Assembly: GCF_006716305.1 (NCBI RefSeq) | Contig: NZ_VFOU01000001.1 | Coordinates: 124,001 to 188,000, forward strand | Direction: 5' to 3' | From: Enteractinococcus coprophilus | GTDB taxonomy: Bacteria > Actinomycetota > Actinomycetes > Actinomycetales > Micrococcaceae | DNA length: 64,000 nt | Shown: in pieces, positions 33,424 through 41,398 of the stretch | How the letters are laid out: every line of letters begins with the position of its first letter | How positions within the stretch are numbered: position 1 is the stretch's first letter | Translations under genes and position numbers: made by a program | The notes under the pieces: model-generated | Told to the model about the DNA's origin: nothing | Databases searched by the model: none | Seen by the model: only the letters and a program-made list of their open reading frames with translations

Positions 33424-33990
33424 TTAGTGCGTGTGATCATGCTCGGCGTCATCGCCGTGGTCATGCTCTAGGTCACCGTAGTTTTCTTGTGCGCCAACGT
33501 ATTCTTTGGCAACAAAGTCGATGACTTGGGTTTCACCGTTCGCCAATTCCAGAGTGACTTCGATCCGATCTCCGGGGTTGACGTCGTCGGTGAGATCCAT
33601 GAGCATGATATGGTCTTGCCCCGGGTTAAGCTCGTACCGCTCATCCGCAGCGACGGGAAAGCCACCTTCTTTTTCTTGCATCAGGTTCACACCGCCGTCG
33701 TCAACGACTTCGTGGAGCTCCACGACCTCGGCGATCTCGGCGTCAGCACCAATGATGGTCTGGTCCTCACCCGATACATTGGTCAGGTGTACAAACGCTC
33801 CGGTCATAGAGTGGTCACTGGAAGTGTCCAGGGACTCTTCGGTGGCTTTGATCCAAGGATCTTCCACCGAAAAGAATTCGCCATCTTCTGCGTGGTCGCG
33901 TGTGGTTTCGGCAGAGTCTGCAGTACCACATCCGGCCAGGACCAGCCCAGCTAGTGCTGAGGTAATAATAAAGTGACGGGTTGTATTCAT
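33424..33990 (-). CDS. Periplasmic-type copper chaperone PCu(A)C, lipoprotein
   Basis: A 188-residue protein with a lipobox L-A-G-C near residue 21. The Cu(I) motif is kept: H in V-V-E-L-H-E-V, M in V-N-L-M-Q, then G-Q-D-H-I-M-L-M (H-x-M), as in the family pattern HX10MX21HXM. The last 25 residues are His/Asp-rich (E-H-D-H-G-D-D-A-E-H-D-H-T-H), a second potential metal-binding tail. It delivers Cu(I) to the CuA or CuB sites of cytochrome oxidase. It sits 17 bp after copC. Confidence 0.92.
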   Translation of the reverse strand: MNTTRHFIITSALAGLVLAGCGTADSAETTRDHAEDGEFFSVEDPWIKATEESLDTSSDHSMTGAFVHLTNVSGEDQTIIGADAEIAEVVELHEVVDDGGVNLMQEKEGGFPVAADERYELNPGQDHIMLMDLTDDVNPGDRIEVTLELANGETQVIDFVAKEYVGAQENYGDLEHDHGDDAEHDHTH

Positions 33991-34007
33991 GAATGATGTC
34001 CTACAGG

Positions 34008-34673
34008 TTAGGCGTCATCATCGTCATGGCGGCTCTCTGCTCTGCGGCTACCGCGCAACAACAGCACAATGACCGTTGCTACCACGCCAATGCCAACAAT
34101 CGCAGAGATCCAAATCCATGCGGGGATAGACGCTGAAGAGTTTTCTTGGTTGGCTGCTTCGGCGTCGGACGTAGCCTGTGGTTCGTTGGTCTCAGGTTTT
34201 TCAATATCACTTGCGTTCGGTGAGCTTGCCGCTACGGCTTCTCCGCACTTTTGCGGTGCGCCCTGAGTTGGGGCATTCGTGTCGGCGTTGGTGAAACTGA
34301 ACCGTTCCTCACCGGTGTGACCATCCGAGTAGATCACTCTGTAGGCCACCGTGTATTCCCCCTGCGGAAGGCCTTCACACAGCGGTACGGCCAGTTCATA
34401 ACCTTCCACGACAGGTTCGCCATCTTGCCACTGATTGCCTTGAGCATCAGTGACGCGAATCAGATTGGCCAGCCCCTCGCCAGTTAAGGGCGTACCGGAG
34501 AAGCGCAGCCGAACTTCGGCTGGGGTCTCGTCAACGGTTCCCCCAACTTCTGGCGTCGATTCAATTAACACATCGTGGGCGTGTGCCAATTGTGGGACGA
34601 GCATCAAGCCAAGGGTGGTCATGAGGGCGGCGGCGAACCAGACACGGAGCCTGGTGGTGAGAGTTTTTTGCAT
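34008..34673 (-). CDS. copC: Copper resistance protein CopC
   Basis: A 221-residue protein with a signal peptide ending H-A-H-D, which leaves an N-terminal His for copper binding after cleavage. The CopC beta-sandwich includes S-T-P-x-x-G and the segments L-R-F-S-G and V-A-Y-R-V-I-Y-S-D-G-H-T-G-E. A Ser/Glu/Asn-rich linker and a C-terminal TM helix (about 185-208) anchor it to the membrane, followed by R-R and an acidic end. The start has GGGAGGAAC before it; the in-frame extension upstream is not supported. Confidence 0.92.
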   Translation of the reverse strand: MQKTLTTRLRVWFAAALMTTLGLMLVPQLAHAHDVLIESTPEVGGTVDETPAEVRLRFSGTPLTGEGLANLIRVTDAQGNQWQDGEPVVEGYELAVPLCEGLPQGEYTVAYRVIYSDGHTGEERFSFTNADTNAPTQGAPQKCGEAVAASSPNASDIEKPETNEPQATSDAEAANQENSSASIPAWIWISAIVGIGVVATVIVLLLRGSRRAESRHDDDDA

Positions 34674-34743
34674 AGTTCCTCCCCAAAAGTCTTTGGGATG
34701 ATCCAACGAATGTGGGAGGGCCACTTCCACAGGTAGGCCACGT

Positions 34744-35391
34744 CTACGCTAATACAGGCGGACCCCTGGTCGTGCGCGTTTGGGCCACATTCATCGGATG
34801 GGGAATCCAGACGTGCACAGCCGACGGTATCGTGGGAGTGCGCACAGGGCTCATCGGACGGGTGGCCAAAACCACACGCACCTGGGTGAGTGTAAGCCAG
34901 TCTGCCAGCGTTACGAAGCTGCGTTCGCCGTGCGTTATGACGACGACGGTCATGGTCGCAGCTAGTAAGTGAGCGGCGATCATCACGATATCTGCCGCAG
35001 CTGTTGAGTGCGCTGCGTGCTGTACACCTAACGGCTCGGCTGCCACACGGGGCGTTAAGTGGTGGAGGTCATGCCCGGTGGGCAGGTTGGAGACGCCGGT
35101 ATATGGCAGCGAATACAGTCCGTGAAAGATAATCTGCCCGAGAATCGTGGTGGCAGCCGTTGACCAGGCGGAGATACGTCGGCCAGCTAAGACCACAGCC
35201 ATGGGTGCCGTGAGTGCCGCTGAGAATGCCAGCAGTTGCAACGGGATCGCTTCGGTCGCTCCGTGCATGACGGAATGAGCAGTCTGGTGACCGCCAGCGG
35301 CGAGTAGCACCGCAATGACGGCAATGGTCCATCCGCGGAGAAGTCGAACAATACCGGAACTACGTCTACACAAGACGGCATGGTCCGACAT
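34744..35391 (-). CDS. Multi-pass membrane protein heading the copper operon
   Basis: A 215-residue protein with about four TM helices and several histidines in or near them (G-G-H-Q-T-A-H-S-V-M-H-G, G-H-D-L-H-H-L, V-Q-H-A-A-H-S). No family is recognised. AGGAGAGTAC precedes the ATG. Its position 70 bp upstream of copC and the His-rich membrane segments suggest a metal-related role, which is inference. The last 40 residues are soluble. Confidence 0.65.
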   Translation of the reverse strand: MSDHAVLCRRSSGIVRLLRGWTIAVIAVLLAAGGHQTAHSVMHGATEAIPLQLLAFSAALTAPMAVVLAGRRISAWSTAATTILGQIIFHGLYSLPYTGVSNLPTGHDLHHLTPRVAAEPLGVQHAAHSTAAADIVMIAAHLLAATMTVVVITHGERSFVTLADWLTLTQVRVVLATRPMSPVRTPTIPSAVHVWIPHPMNVAQTRTTRGPPVLA

Positions 35392-35494
35392 GTACTCTCC
35401 TGGGTCAGCGCAAGGGCGCTCCGTGAATTCTACGGGTGGTCGAATTCATTAAACCACTTTTCGCACTTCGCTCGCAGAATGTTTGTTAAGAGCA

Positions 35495-35524
35495 AAGACG
35501 CCCCGGTCAATTCCGGAGCGTCTT
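35495..35524 (-). terminator. Terminator of hup
   Basis: AAGACGCCCCGG pairs with CCGGAGCGTCTT (one mismatch) around a 6-nt loop, followed on the minus strand by TTTGCTCTT. Confidence 0.7.
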
Positions 35525-35546
35525 GGTTCTATAGGAGAACTAGAAC

Positions 35547-35837
35547 CTATTTCTTCTCACCTGTGGCGGCTGCTTTCAGTTTCGAACCAGCGGAAAGCTT
35601 GACACCGTGACCGGCTGGGATTTCGATTGCTTCACCGGTGCGTGGGTTACGACCGGTGCGGGCTGCACGGTTGGTGCGTTCTACTGAGAACCAGCCTGGA
35701 ATGGTGATTTTTTCGCCTTTGGAAACCTGGGATGCAAAGACCTCAAATACGGCGTCGAGCACACCATTGACGGCGGTAGCAGAGTTGCCAGATTTTTCGG
35801 CGACTGCTGCAACAAGTTCACTGCGATTCATAGCCAT
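35547..35837 (-). CDS. hup: HU-family DNA-binding protein
   Basis: A 96-residue nucleoid protein. The HU signature G-x-F is G-W-F-S-V-E, followed by the arm R-T-N-R-A-A-R-T-G-R-N-P-R-T-G-E with the conserved P that intercalates in DNA, and K-L-S-A-G-S-K-L near the end. Unlike mycobacterial HU it has no long basic tail. AGGAGG precedes the ATG. It is a single-gene unit with its own terminator. Confidence 0.96.
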   Translation of the reverse strand: MAMNRSELVAAVAEKSGNSATAVNGVLDAVFEVFASQVSKGEKITIPGWFSVERTNRAARTGRNPRTGEAIEIPAGHGVKLSAGSKLKAAATGEKK

Positions 35838-36073
35838 ATGTCCTCCTGGACTTAGGTTGTCTTAAACCCGACGTTCGCCGGGCTCCTTTTGGAAAAACTA
35901 CCACCATTGGCGCGGTTTGTGGCGCTTTTGGCGGCGGTTTTTGCGGAAATTCGCGGAAATTCGCCTTTTTTGGGCAAAAAGTCCCCAAAATCTCAGCTTC
36001 TTCCCAGCAATGGCACCCATATCGTGTGACGTATGCGGTGGCATTTTTACCGAAAGAGCTCCATATGGGCTAG
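35838..36073. other. hup upstream region with short direct repeats
   Basis: No gene is seen. The 236 bp contain a tandem repeat of CGGAAATTCG (from 35942) and runs of G/T-rich pseudo-repeats (GGCG-TTT). The hup promoter is presumably here but no clear hexamers were identified. Confidence 0.4.
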
Positions 36074-37831
36074 CTATTTCTGACGAAAACTCCGATAACT
36101 CACGCTCGTCATCAATAGGCTCAGTAGGGTTATCGCCAGGGTGAGAATCATACCGGCGATCTTGGTTTCAAGCATTAATGAGTTCTCGGTAAAAAAGAGC
36201 ATGCTTGCCATGACCACTAAGACAATACCGATGATGCTGAGCAGCCCAAAAACAAACAACCCAACAAAACCGAAAATTTGGTTGACGTTCGAGGCTGGTC
36301 GAGAAGTTCTACTCACCCGCGGTCGGTCAGATACTTTGACCGCATGCGCCGTCTGTGGTTGTGCCATCGAATCCGTCGGCTGGGACGCTCGGTCGCCTAT
36401 CGGTGTTACGACTGGCGGTCTGGCAGTAGTCGCCAGCACAGGGGCCTCCTTGGCCTCTGCAGGATGCGGTTCCTCTTGTGGGCTGTCTGAGAATACCTCG
36501 TCTGCGGCTACCAAATCTGCCGGCTCAGCTTGTTCAGGCGCAGCGGACTCTATGTCCTGTTGTGCGATCACCTCAGGGGCAGTTTCCTCCAGAAAGGCTC
36601 GAGATGTTTCTGGCTCATGAGGGTCAACCGCGTCTTCATCGACGCGTTCGACTGGTACATCGTCAGCGGGTTCTACCGATTTTTTATTGAGGGCTGGTGG
36701 TGCAAGCGGCTGGGAGTGTTCGGTGTGGGATTCTTCAACGGCCTCATCGACGCGTGTCTCTTCATCCAGTGCGGCGTCGAGTGATTCCACCGACTCGTCA
36801 TCGGAGCCTACGGACTGGGATGAGCTGGTAGCCGTTGCGCCTGCAAGTTCGGCGGCGGTATCAGGTTGAGCGTCTGGCTCGGTCGCTTCGGTGTGCAGAT
36901 CATCTCGCTCATCACGAGTAGGTTCTTGTAAGAACAGTGGCAGTTCGTCCGAGCCCGGGGCAGGTGGCAGCACCTGGTCAACGGCAGTCTCCGCGTGTGC
37001 TGCTGGTAGTTGCGTGTCGGTTTGGGTGCTTGAAGCAACCTCGGTCGCCTCATCAAGGGATGGTGCGTGTCCCGGTGATGCTGGTGCATCGCCGGATTCG
37101 TCCTGTGTTGCTTCAGCTGGAGCAGCATCAGCAAATATTGGTTCAGCAGCCTGCTCGGCTTGCTCAGTTTGGCCAGCAGCACCGACTGCTGGAGCAAATG
37201 GCAGGACTTCGGCTGCCGATGGTGCATCAATCACGTCGTCGTCATCTGTAGAACTCCCTGAGTCTGCAGCGCCTTCGAATGTGGAATCGAGCCCGAGTAA
37301 ATTCTCTGGCTGGTTATAGAGTTCATCCCAGAGTTGAGCAACCGTCTGAGCGTCCTGACGTTGGGCAAGTGCTATAACGATCTGCGTCGTCTGCTCTACA
37401 GCACTGCTATCGGCATAGTCGTCATAGAGGTCAAGTGTTTTCAGCACCGTAGATAACTGCACATCTGGAAGTTCAGGAAGCAGCTTGCGCGCCAGCTCAC
37501 GACAGTCCAGCCAGTGCAGCACCGGTGGCTCGATATTGAGCTGACGAGACGCCGCGTGGAAAATTTCCTTGTCGGCATCTCGGTAGTAGCTGACAATTGG
37601 TAGTTTGCCAATCATCATGCCTAACTTTTCAAGCGTTGCATTCCACGTAATATGGGATCTTTCGGCTTGCTCATCAGTAGCTTTCAGTTTGCCGGTAGGC
37701 GGAATGATTGGGATATCGTCTTGACGGGTAATGTTTCCGTCGACGAGTTTCACATAAGTGACTCTTGAAACCGAGGCCGGGTCCAAGTGTGTGGTCTGTA
37801 AGGAGAGGGCCACAAAACTCAACTTTGACAT
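36074..37831 (-). CDS. Membrane-anchored protein with degenerate DnaQ-like exonuclease domain
   Basis: A 585-residue protein in three parts. Residues 1-160 resemble a DEDDh exonuclease (F-V-A-L-S-L-Q-T-T-H; later R-E-L-A-R-K-L-L-P-E-L-P), but the D-x-E of motif I is S10-x-Q12 and the H-x4-D of motif III reads S-x4-Q; only a motif II Asp appears kept. Residues 165-510 are Ala/Glu/Asp/Pro-rich and probably disordered. Two TM helices occupy about 520-547 and 555-578. Catalysis seems impossible; a binding or scaffolding role is inferred. No operon partner. Confidence 0.7.
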   Translation of the reverse strand: MSKLSFVALSLQTTHLDPASVSRVTYVKLVDGNITRQDDIPIIPPTGKLKATDEQAERSHITWNATLEKLGMMIGKLPIVSYYRDADKEIFHAASRQLNIEPPVLHWLDCRELARKLLPELPDVQLSTVLKTLDLYDDYADSSAVEQTTQIVIALAQRQDAQTVAQLWDELYNQPENLLGLDSTFEGAADSGSSTDDDDVIDAPSAAEVLPFAPAVGAAGQTEQAEQAAEPIFADAAPAEATQDESGDAPASPGHAPSLDEATEVASSTQTDTQLPAAHAETAVDQVLPPAPGSDELPLFLQEPTRDERDDLHTEATEPDAQPDTAAELAGATATSSSQSVGSDDESVESLDAALDEETRVDEAVEESHTEHSQPLAPPALNKKSVEPADDVPVERVDEDAVDPHEPETSRAFLEETAPEVIAQQDIESAAPEQAEPADLVAADEVFSDSPQEEPHPAEAKEAPVLATTARPPVVTPIGDRASQPTDSMAQPQTAHAVKVSDRPRVSRTSRPASNVNQIFGFVGLFVFGLLSIIGIVLVVMASMLFFTENSLMLETKIAGMILTLAITLLSLLMTSVSYRSFRQK

Positions 37832-37964
37832 GACGATAATGCCTTCCCTCTGAGCAACTGATATGGCAAGGATAACGCATGGTGTCGCCGGTCGATATCT
37901 TCTCTGCGCATCGCCGTGTCAGGTATGGTGGCCTGCAGTTCAATCGCGGAAGACGGTTAAAAGA

Positions 37965-38000
37965 AAAATCTGGCCGAAGGGAACCCACCGGCCAGATTTT
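37965..38000 (-). terminator. Terminator of the rpmB-rpmG-rpsN operon
   Basis: A 12-bp perfect stem AAAATCTGGCCG/CGGCCAGATTTT with a 12-nt loop, followed on the minus strand by TTTTTCTTTT. Confidence 0.9.
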
Positions 38001-38017
38001 GTTAAAGCTTTACGTGA

Positions 38018-38323
38018 TTACCAGGATGATTTGGTAACGCCTGGCAGTTCACCACGGTGAGCCATTTCACGGAGGCGGACACGTGAGATACCAAACTTCT
38101 GCAGGGTACCGCGTGGACGTCCGTCAATGGAGTCACGGTTACGAACACGGACCGGAGAGGCGTCGCGTGGCAGCTTCTGCAAGCCAAGGCGTGCTTCTTC
38201 GCGCTCTTCATCGGTTGCGTTCGGGTCGATCAGCTGTGCTTTCAGCTTTTTGCGACGTTCGTCGTAACGAGCAACGATTTCTTTGCGTTTCTCGTTTTTC
38301 GCGATCATAGATTTCTTAGCCAA
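38018..38323 (-). CDS. rpsN: 30S ribosomal protein S14, zinc-free form
   Basis: A 101-residue S14 of the long, cysteine-free (C-) type: M-A-K-K-S-M-I-A-K at the N-terminus and [20 protein letters not shown] at the C-terminal half, with no CxxC motifs. It binds 16S rRNA near the decoding head. The start codon is TTG, positioned behind GAGGAG that lies at the end of rpmG. It is the third gene of rpmB-rpmG-rpsN. Confidence 0.96.
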   Translation of the reverse strand: MAKKSMIAKNEKRKEIVARYDERRKKLKAQLIDPNATDEEREEARLGLQKLPRDASPVRVRNRDSIDGRPRGTLQKFGISRVRLREMAHRGELPGVTKSSW

Positions 38324-38326
38324 TGC

Positions 38327-38494
38327 TTAGCGCTCCTCTCGAAAATCAACATGCTTGCGGGCTACTGGGTCGTATTTTTTCAAAGTAATACGGTCGGGAT
38401 TGTTCCGACGGTTCTTACGGGTGACGTAAGTGTAACCAGTGCCAGCGGTTGATTTCATTTTGATGATGGGGCGCAAGCCCTTATCTTTTGCCAT
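38327..38494 (-). CDS. rpmG: 50S ribosomal protein L33, zinc-free form
   Basis: A 55-residue L33 beginning M-A-K-D-K-G-L-R-P and containing [13 protein letters not shown] and [11 protein letters not shown]. It has no cysteines, so it is the zinc-independent form. It starts two bases after the rpmB stop (TAACCATG) and ends four bases before the rpsN start, giving tight coupling. Confidence 0.96.
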   Translation of the reverse strand: MAKDKGLRPIIKMKSTAGTGYTYVTRKNRRNNPDRITLKKYDPVARKHVDFREER

Positions 38495-38496
38495 GG

Positions 38497-38733
38497 TTAG
38501 AGCTTCACTCCCTTAGCGACCAGTTCTGAAATGACAGAATCGATGCCGCGTGCATCAATGACTTTGATACCGCGGGCGGATACATTGAGCGTTACTTTGC
38601 GACCCAAGGATGGGACGAAGTAGCTCTTTTTTTGAATATTTGGGTTGAACCGGCGTTTAGTTTTGCGGTTCGAGTGGGAAACTCGGTTCCCTGATCCCGG
38701 TCCAGCTCCGGTTACCTGGCAGTGTGCTGCCAT
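38497..38733 (-). CDS. rpmB: 50S ribosomal protein L28
   Basis: A 78-residue L28: [17 protein letters not shown] near the start, T-K-R-R-F-N-P-N and the C-terminal G-I-K-V-I-D-x-x-G-I-D. It has a single Cys and lacks the two CxxC pairs of zinc-binding L28. The start at 38733 follows an ACGAGGAG site; a longer in-frame extension is not supported. It heads the operon with L33 and S14, an arrangement that in other Actinobacteria belongs to the Zur regulon, although no clear Zur box was found. Confidence 0.95.
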   Translation of the reverse strand: MAAHCQVTGAGPGSGNRVSHSNRKTKRRFNPNIQKKSYFVPSLGRKVTLNVSARGIKVIDARGIDSVISELVAKGVKL

Positions 38734-39065
38734 GATCACTCCTCGTGTTAAGCAGTAGTAAAAGTACGGGCGAAATAATGGTCTGGCTGATGGAATCAGC
38801 AGAACTTTCGCCACCAGTTGTTACACCGCGCTCTTACTGCGACCTTCTCGAAGGAATACCAGGCTGGGTGAGAACCAACCGAAGTGCCCTTTTTATCGCT
38901 AGGGTGAAGACGGTGAGTCTCCGTCGATACAAAGTACCGAAAGAGAGCCATATTTCGGTTGTCGCACATGCTCTCCGTCGCCTTCATCTGGTCATGGTCG
39001 AACCAGATTCGGCACAGTGCAGACAACAACCCCACAGTCTAGTATGAGCAAATCATTTAATCAAA

Positions 39066-39095
39066 CTAAAACCGGGGGTCGCGCTCCCCGCAATG
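39066..39095 (-). terminator. Terminator of marR gene
   Basis: CGGGG and CCCCG pair around an 8-nt loop, followed on the minus strand by GTTTTAGTTT. The remaining 38734-39065 stretch (about 330 bp) between rpmB and this site shows a small hairpin (GACGG/CCGTC) but no gene. Confidence 0.6.
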
Positions 39096-39117
39096 CGACG
39101 GGAGGAGTCGGTTGTTG

Positions 39118-39627
39118 CTAGTAGGAGAAGAGCCAGTGATTCGGCTCGTTTTTGCGCAGCATACTGTCGAGAAGACCGGTGACCTGACGAAGCTCATCCG
39201 GTGATAGCGACTGCAACACACGAGTTTCTACTGATTGACGGTAAATCTCACGGGTTCTATCAACGAGCTTTCTGCCTTCTGCGGTAAGTTCAGCCACCGT
39301 GACCCGTTTGTCCTCTTCAGATAGTTGGCGGGTCAGTAATCGACGCCCTTCCAGTTTCCGTGCGACATGCGAGAGTCGAGACAACGATGAGTTACACCTA
39401 GTTGACAACTGAGTCATGCTCATGGCCCCGTCGACTGATGAGAGATGTTCGAGCACCTGGTATTCGAAGAAGCTGAGTCTTCCAGCTCTTTGGAGGTCGC
39501 GTTCCAGTTCAGGCAGAACACCCATATAGACCGCGACGACTCGATGCCAGAACCCTAACTCCTCTGAGGTCCAAAGTGCGTCGTTGTATTCTCGTGCATC
39601 AATGTCATGTGATGTAGTCAAAACCAT
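39118..39627 (-). CDS. MarR-family transcriptional regulator
   Basis: A 169-residue winged-helix regulator: L-S-F-F-E-Y-Q-V-L-E-H-L-S near residues 50-62, recognition region S-T-R-C-N-S-S-L-S-R-L-S-H-V-A-R-K-L-E, and wing L-S-E-E-D-K-R-V-T-V-A-E-L-T-A-E-G. Ligand and targets are unknown. AAGGGAC precedes the ATG. It follows the thioester surface protein by 220 bp on the same strand, so it may or may not be linked. Confidence 0.9.
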   Translation of the reverse strand: MVLTTSHDIDAREYNDALWTSEELGFWHRVVAVYMGVLPELERDLQRAGRLSFFEYQVLEHLSSVDGAMSMTQLSTRCNSSLSRLSHVARKLEGRRLLTRQLSEEDKRVTVAELTAEGRKLVDRTREIYRQSVETRVLQSLSPDELRQVTGLLDSMLRKNEPNHWLFSY

Positions 39628-39846
39628 GTCCCTTCTAGCTGTCTTCGAAAACTTCCGTCAGCAAGCGCCTGAAGGTCAACATGTTCGCTACGTTCAAGGC
39701 ACTCATTGTCGTAAGCATCCGAATATTGGAAAGCTTCGCCATGATGGTTGCAGCACTCCGATCAATGATTGCCTTCACGTTAATGTTAAATTTCCATCTT
39801 TTGGCGTTTTCGGGTCGACATCATCCTCAAAATCACCCGGCCCCCA

Positions 39847-41259
39847 CTAAGCCCACCTCCGTCGCAATCGGTTCATCACAATTAGGACACCACCGACGGC
39901 TATTGTCCCGAGTGCTACAAGGATGTTCCGTGTTTGATGTGCTCCGGTTTCGGCGAGTTCTTCAGTAGATGCTTGGTGAGCCTGGACCGTTTCTTCAGTC
40001 TCGATGGTGTCAGCTAGCGTTTGGTTCGGCGCTGGTGTGTGCTCGGCGCTTTCGAGGGTAACGGTGGTTGATACTGCCTGACTGGTTTGTTGTTCTTGGG
40101 TGGGGTTAGCAATGACTGCTCCCGCGGCTGAGGTCATTTCTTCGTCAGCAGGACGCTCTTCGGCATTATCAGAAATTTCTTCTTCCACGGGCTCTTCCAA
40201 GGGCGGTTCAGTCAGTTCAGGTTTCTCCCAATGCAGCGCTAGTTCAGTGGTGGCGATATTGGAAATTTGGTCTGCCACCACAATGGTTTGAAACCGGCGG
40301 TCAGGTGCAGGCTCGGGAATAATCAAACGGCCCGTATAGCCGTATTCGGTGGATTCGGCAGCTAACTGCACGCCGCCTGATGCTGTATCAGCGGGCACAA
40401 GCACCCACAGTTCCGGAACTGTCACGGGCTCGGTCGCATCGATGATTTGTCCTTGCGCATCTAATAGTGTGACATCTTCTGGTGATACGGCAGGATTCGT
40501 GGTTTCAAGGTGCAAGCTGACGTTCTCTGATGAACTTGTGACAGCCACTGGCCCTAGAATGTGGTCGTCATCGTCGATTTTGGCTTCCAGTACAGGACCG
40601 GGCACACTGACTTCGGCGCCGCTGGCATCGTGCAGCGTGACACTGGCTTGAACTTCTTGTTCCGTTAGCCCGGTGTTCTGATCCCCGGTGAGATAATCGA
40701 AAACATTTTGGACGTTCGGAGCAGCGGTAGCAGTCAAACTTGCAGCATCATCAGGAGCCGGCTCAACAGTAAGAACCCCATCGGAGACGAAATCATCTGT
40801 GTAGAACCAGATGGCGGCCTGTGTTGCGGCGATTGCTTCCGCTTCGGTGAGGCTGGTGGACGCTGTTCGTGCTGCCAGCTCGTCTATGGCAAGCGCTGGA
40901 TACGAATTATGCAAAATCCATGCAACGGCTTCCCGAACCTGTGGACTGGTCTTGAAGTGATTATCTCCAGTGAAACCATCCCAGCTGGTAACAGCTGCTT
41001 GATGGCCAGGCTGCGCAGCGCGAACCCAGTATTCAATACAGTAGGCAAGAATAGTTTCCTCATCGACCGTCACGGATCGAAGAGTCGGCGCTACACCGTT
41101 GACGGTCAGACCCCGCTGATATTCTTGTTCCGGACCCATCACAGCACTGACTTCGTGCTCGATCTCTACAGCGTGGCTGGCGTAAGCAGGTGCTGTCCCC
41201 AGCAATGCTGTTGCACCTAGGGTGACGGCGGCTAGAGACGCCAAAAGGGTGTGATTCAA
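39847..41259 (-). CDS. Thioester-domain surface protein with LAETG sorting signal
   Basis: A 470-residue secreted protein. A signal peptide ends A-Y-A-S near residue 28. The TQXA-type thioester domain shows Y-C74-I-E and A-T-Q147-A-A-I-W, the Cys and Gln that form an internal thioester in Gram-positive adhesins. Beta-rich domains follow, then a Pro/Glu/Thr-rich stalk (about 355-430) and LAETG at 435-439 with a hydrophobic helix and R-R-R tail, a sortase substrate. The start is TTG behind GAGGAG. It can covalently attach to host or environmental amines. No sortase gene is in the window. Confidence 0.88.
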   Translation of the reverse strand: MNHTLLASLAAVTLGATALLGTAPAYASHAVEIEHEVSAVMGPEQEYQRGLTVNGVAPTLRSVTVDEETILAYCIEYWVRAAQPGHQAAVTSWDGFTGDNHFKTSPQVREAVAWILHNSYPALAIDELAARTASTSLTEAEAIAATQAAIWFYTDDFVSDGVLTVEPAPDDAASLTATAAPNVQNVFDYLTGDQNTGLTEQEVQASVTLHDASGAEVSVPGPVLEAKIDDDDHILGPVAVTSSSENVSLHLETTNPAVSPEDVTLLDAQGQIIDATEPVTVPELWVLVPADTASGGVQLAAESTEYGYTGRLIIPEPAPDRRFQTIVVADQISNIATTELALHWEKPELTEPPLEEPVEEEISDNAEERPADEEMTSAAGAVIANPTQEQQTSQAVSTTVTLESAEHTPAPNQTLADTIETEETVQAHQASTEELAETGAHQTRNILVALGTIAVGGVLIVMNRLRRRWA

Positions 41260-41398
41260 CGTGTCTCCTCAACTCAGTTGGACTGCCGTATGCAGTCTGA
41301 TGTGAGTCCGAGACTATGCAACCTATGCGATGAACACGCCCGGAACCGGTATCAACTGTGGATAACTCGACGACGACGTTGCCCGGTTGCGTAGAGCG

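Noticed and set aside
38734-38800. Zur box upstream of rpmB
   Set aside because: No TGAAAATxxTTTTCA-like palindrome could be found.
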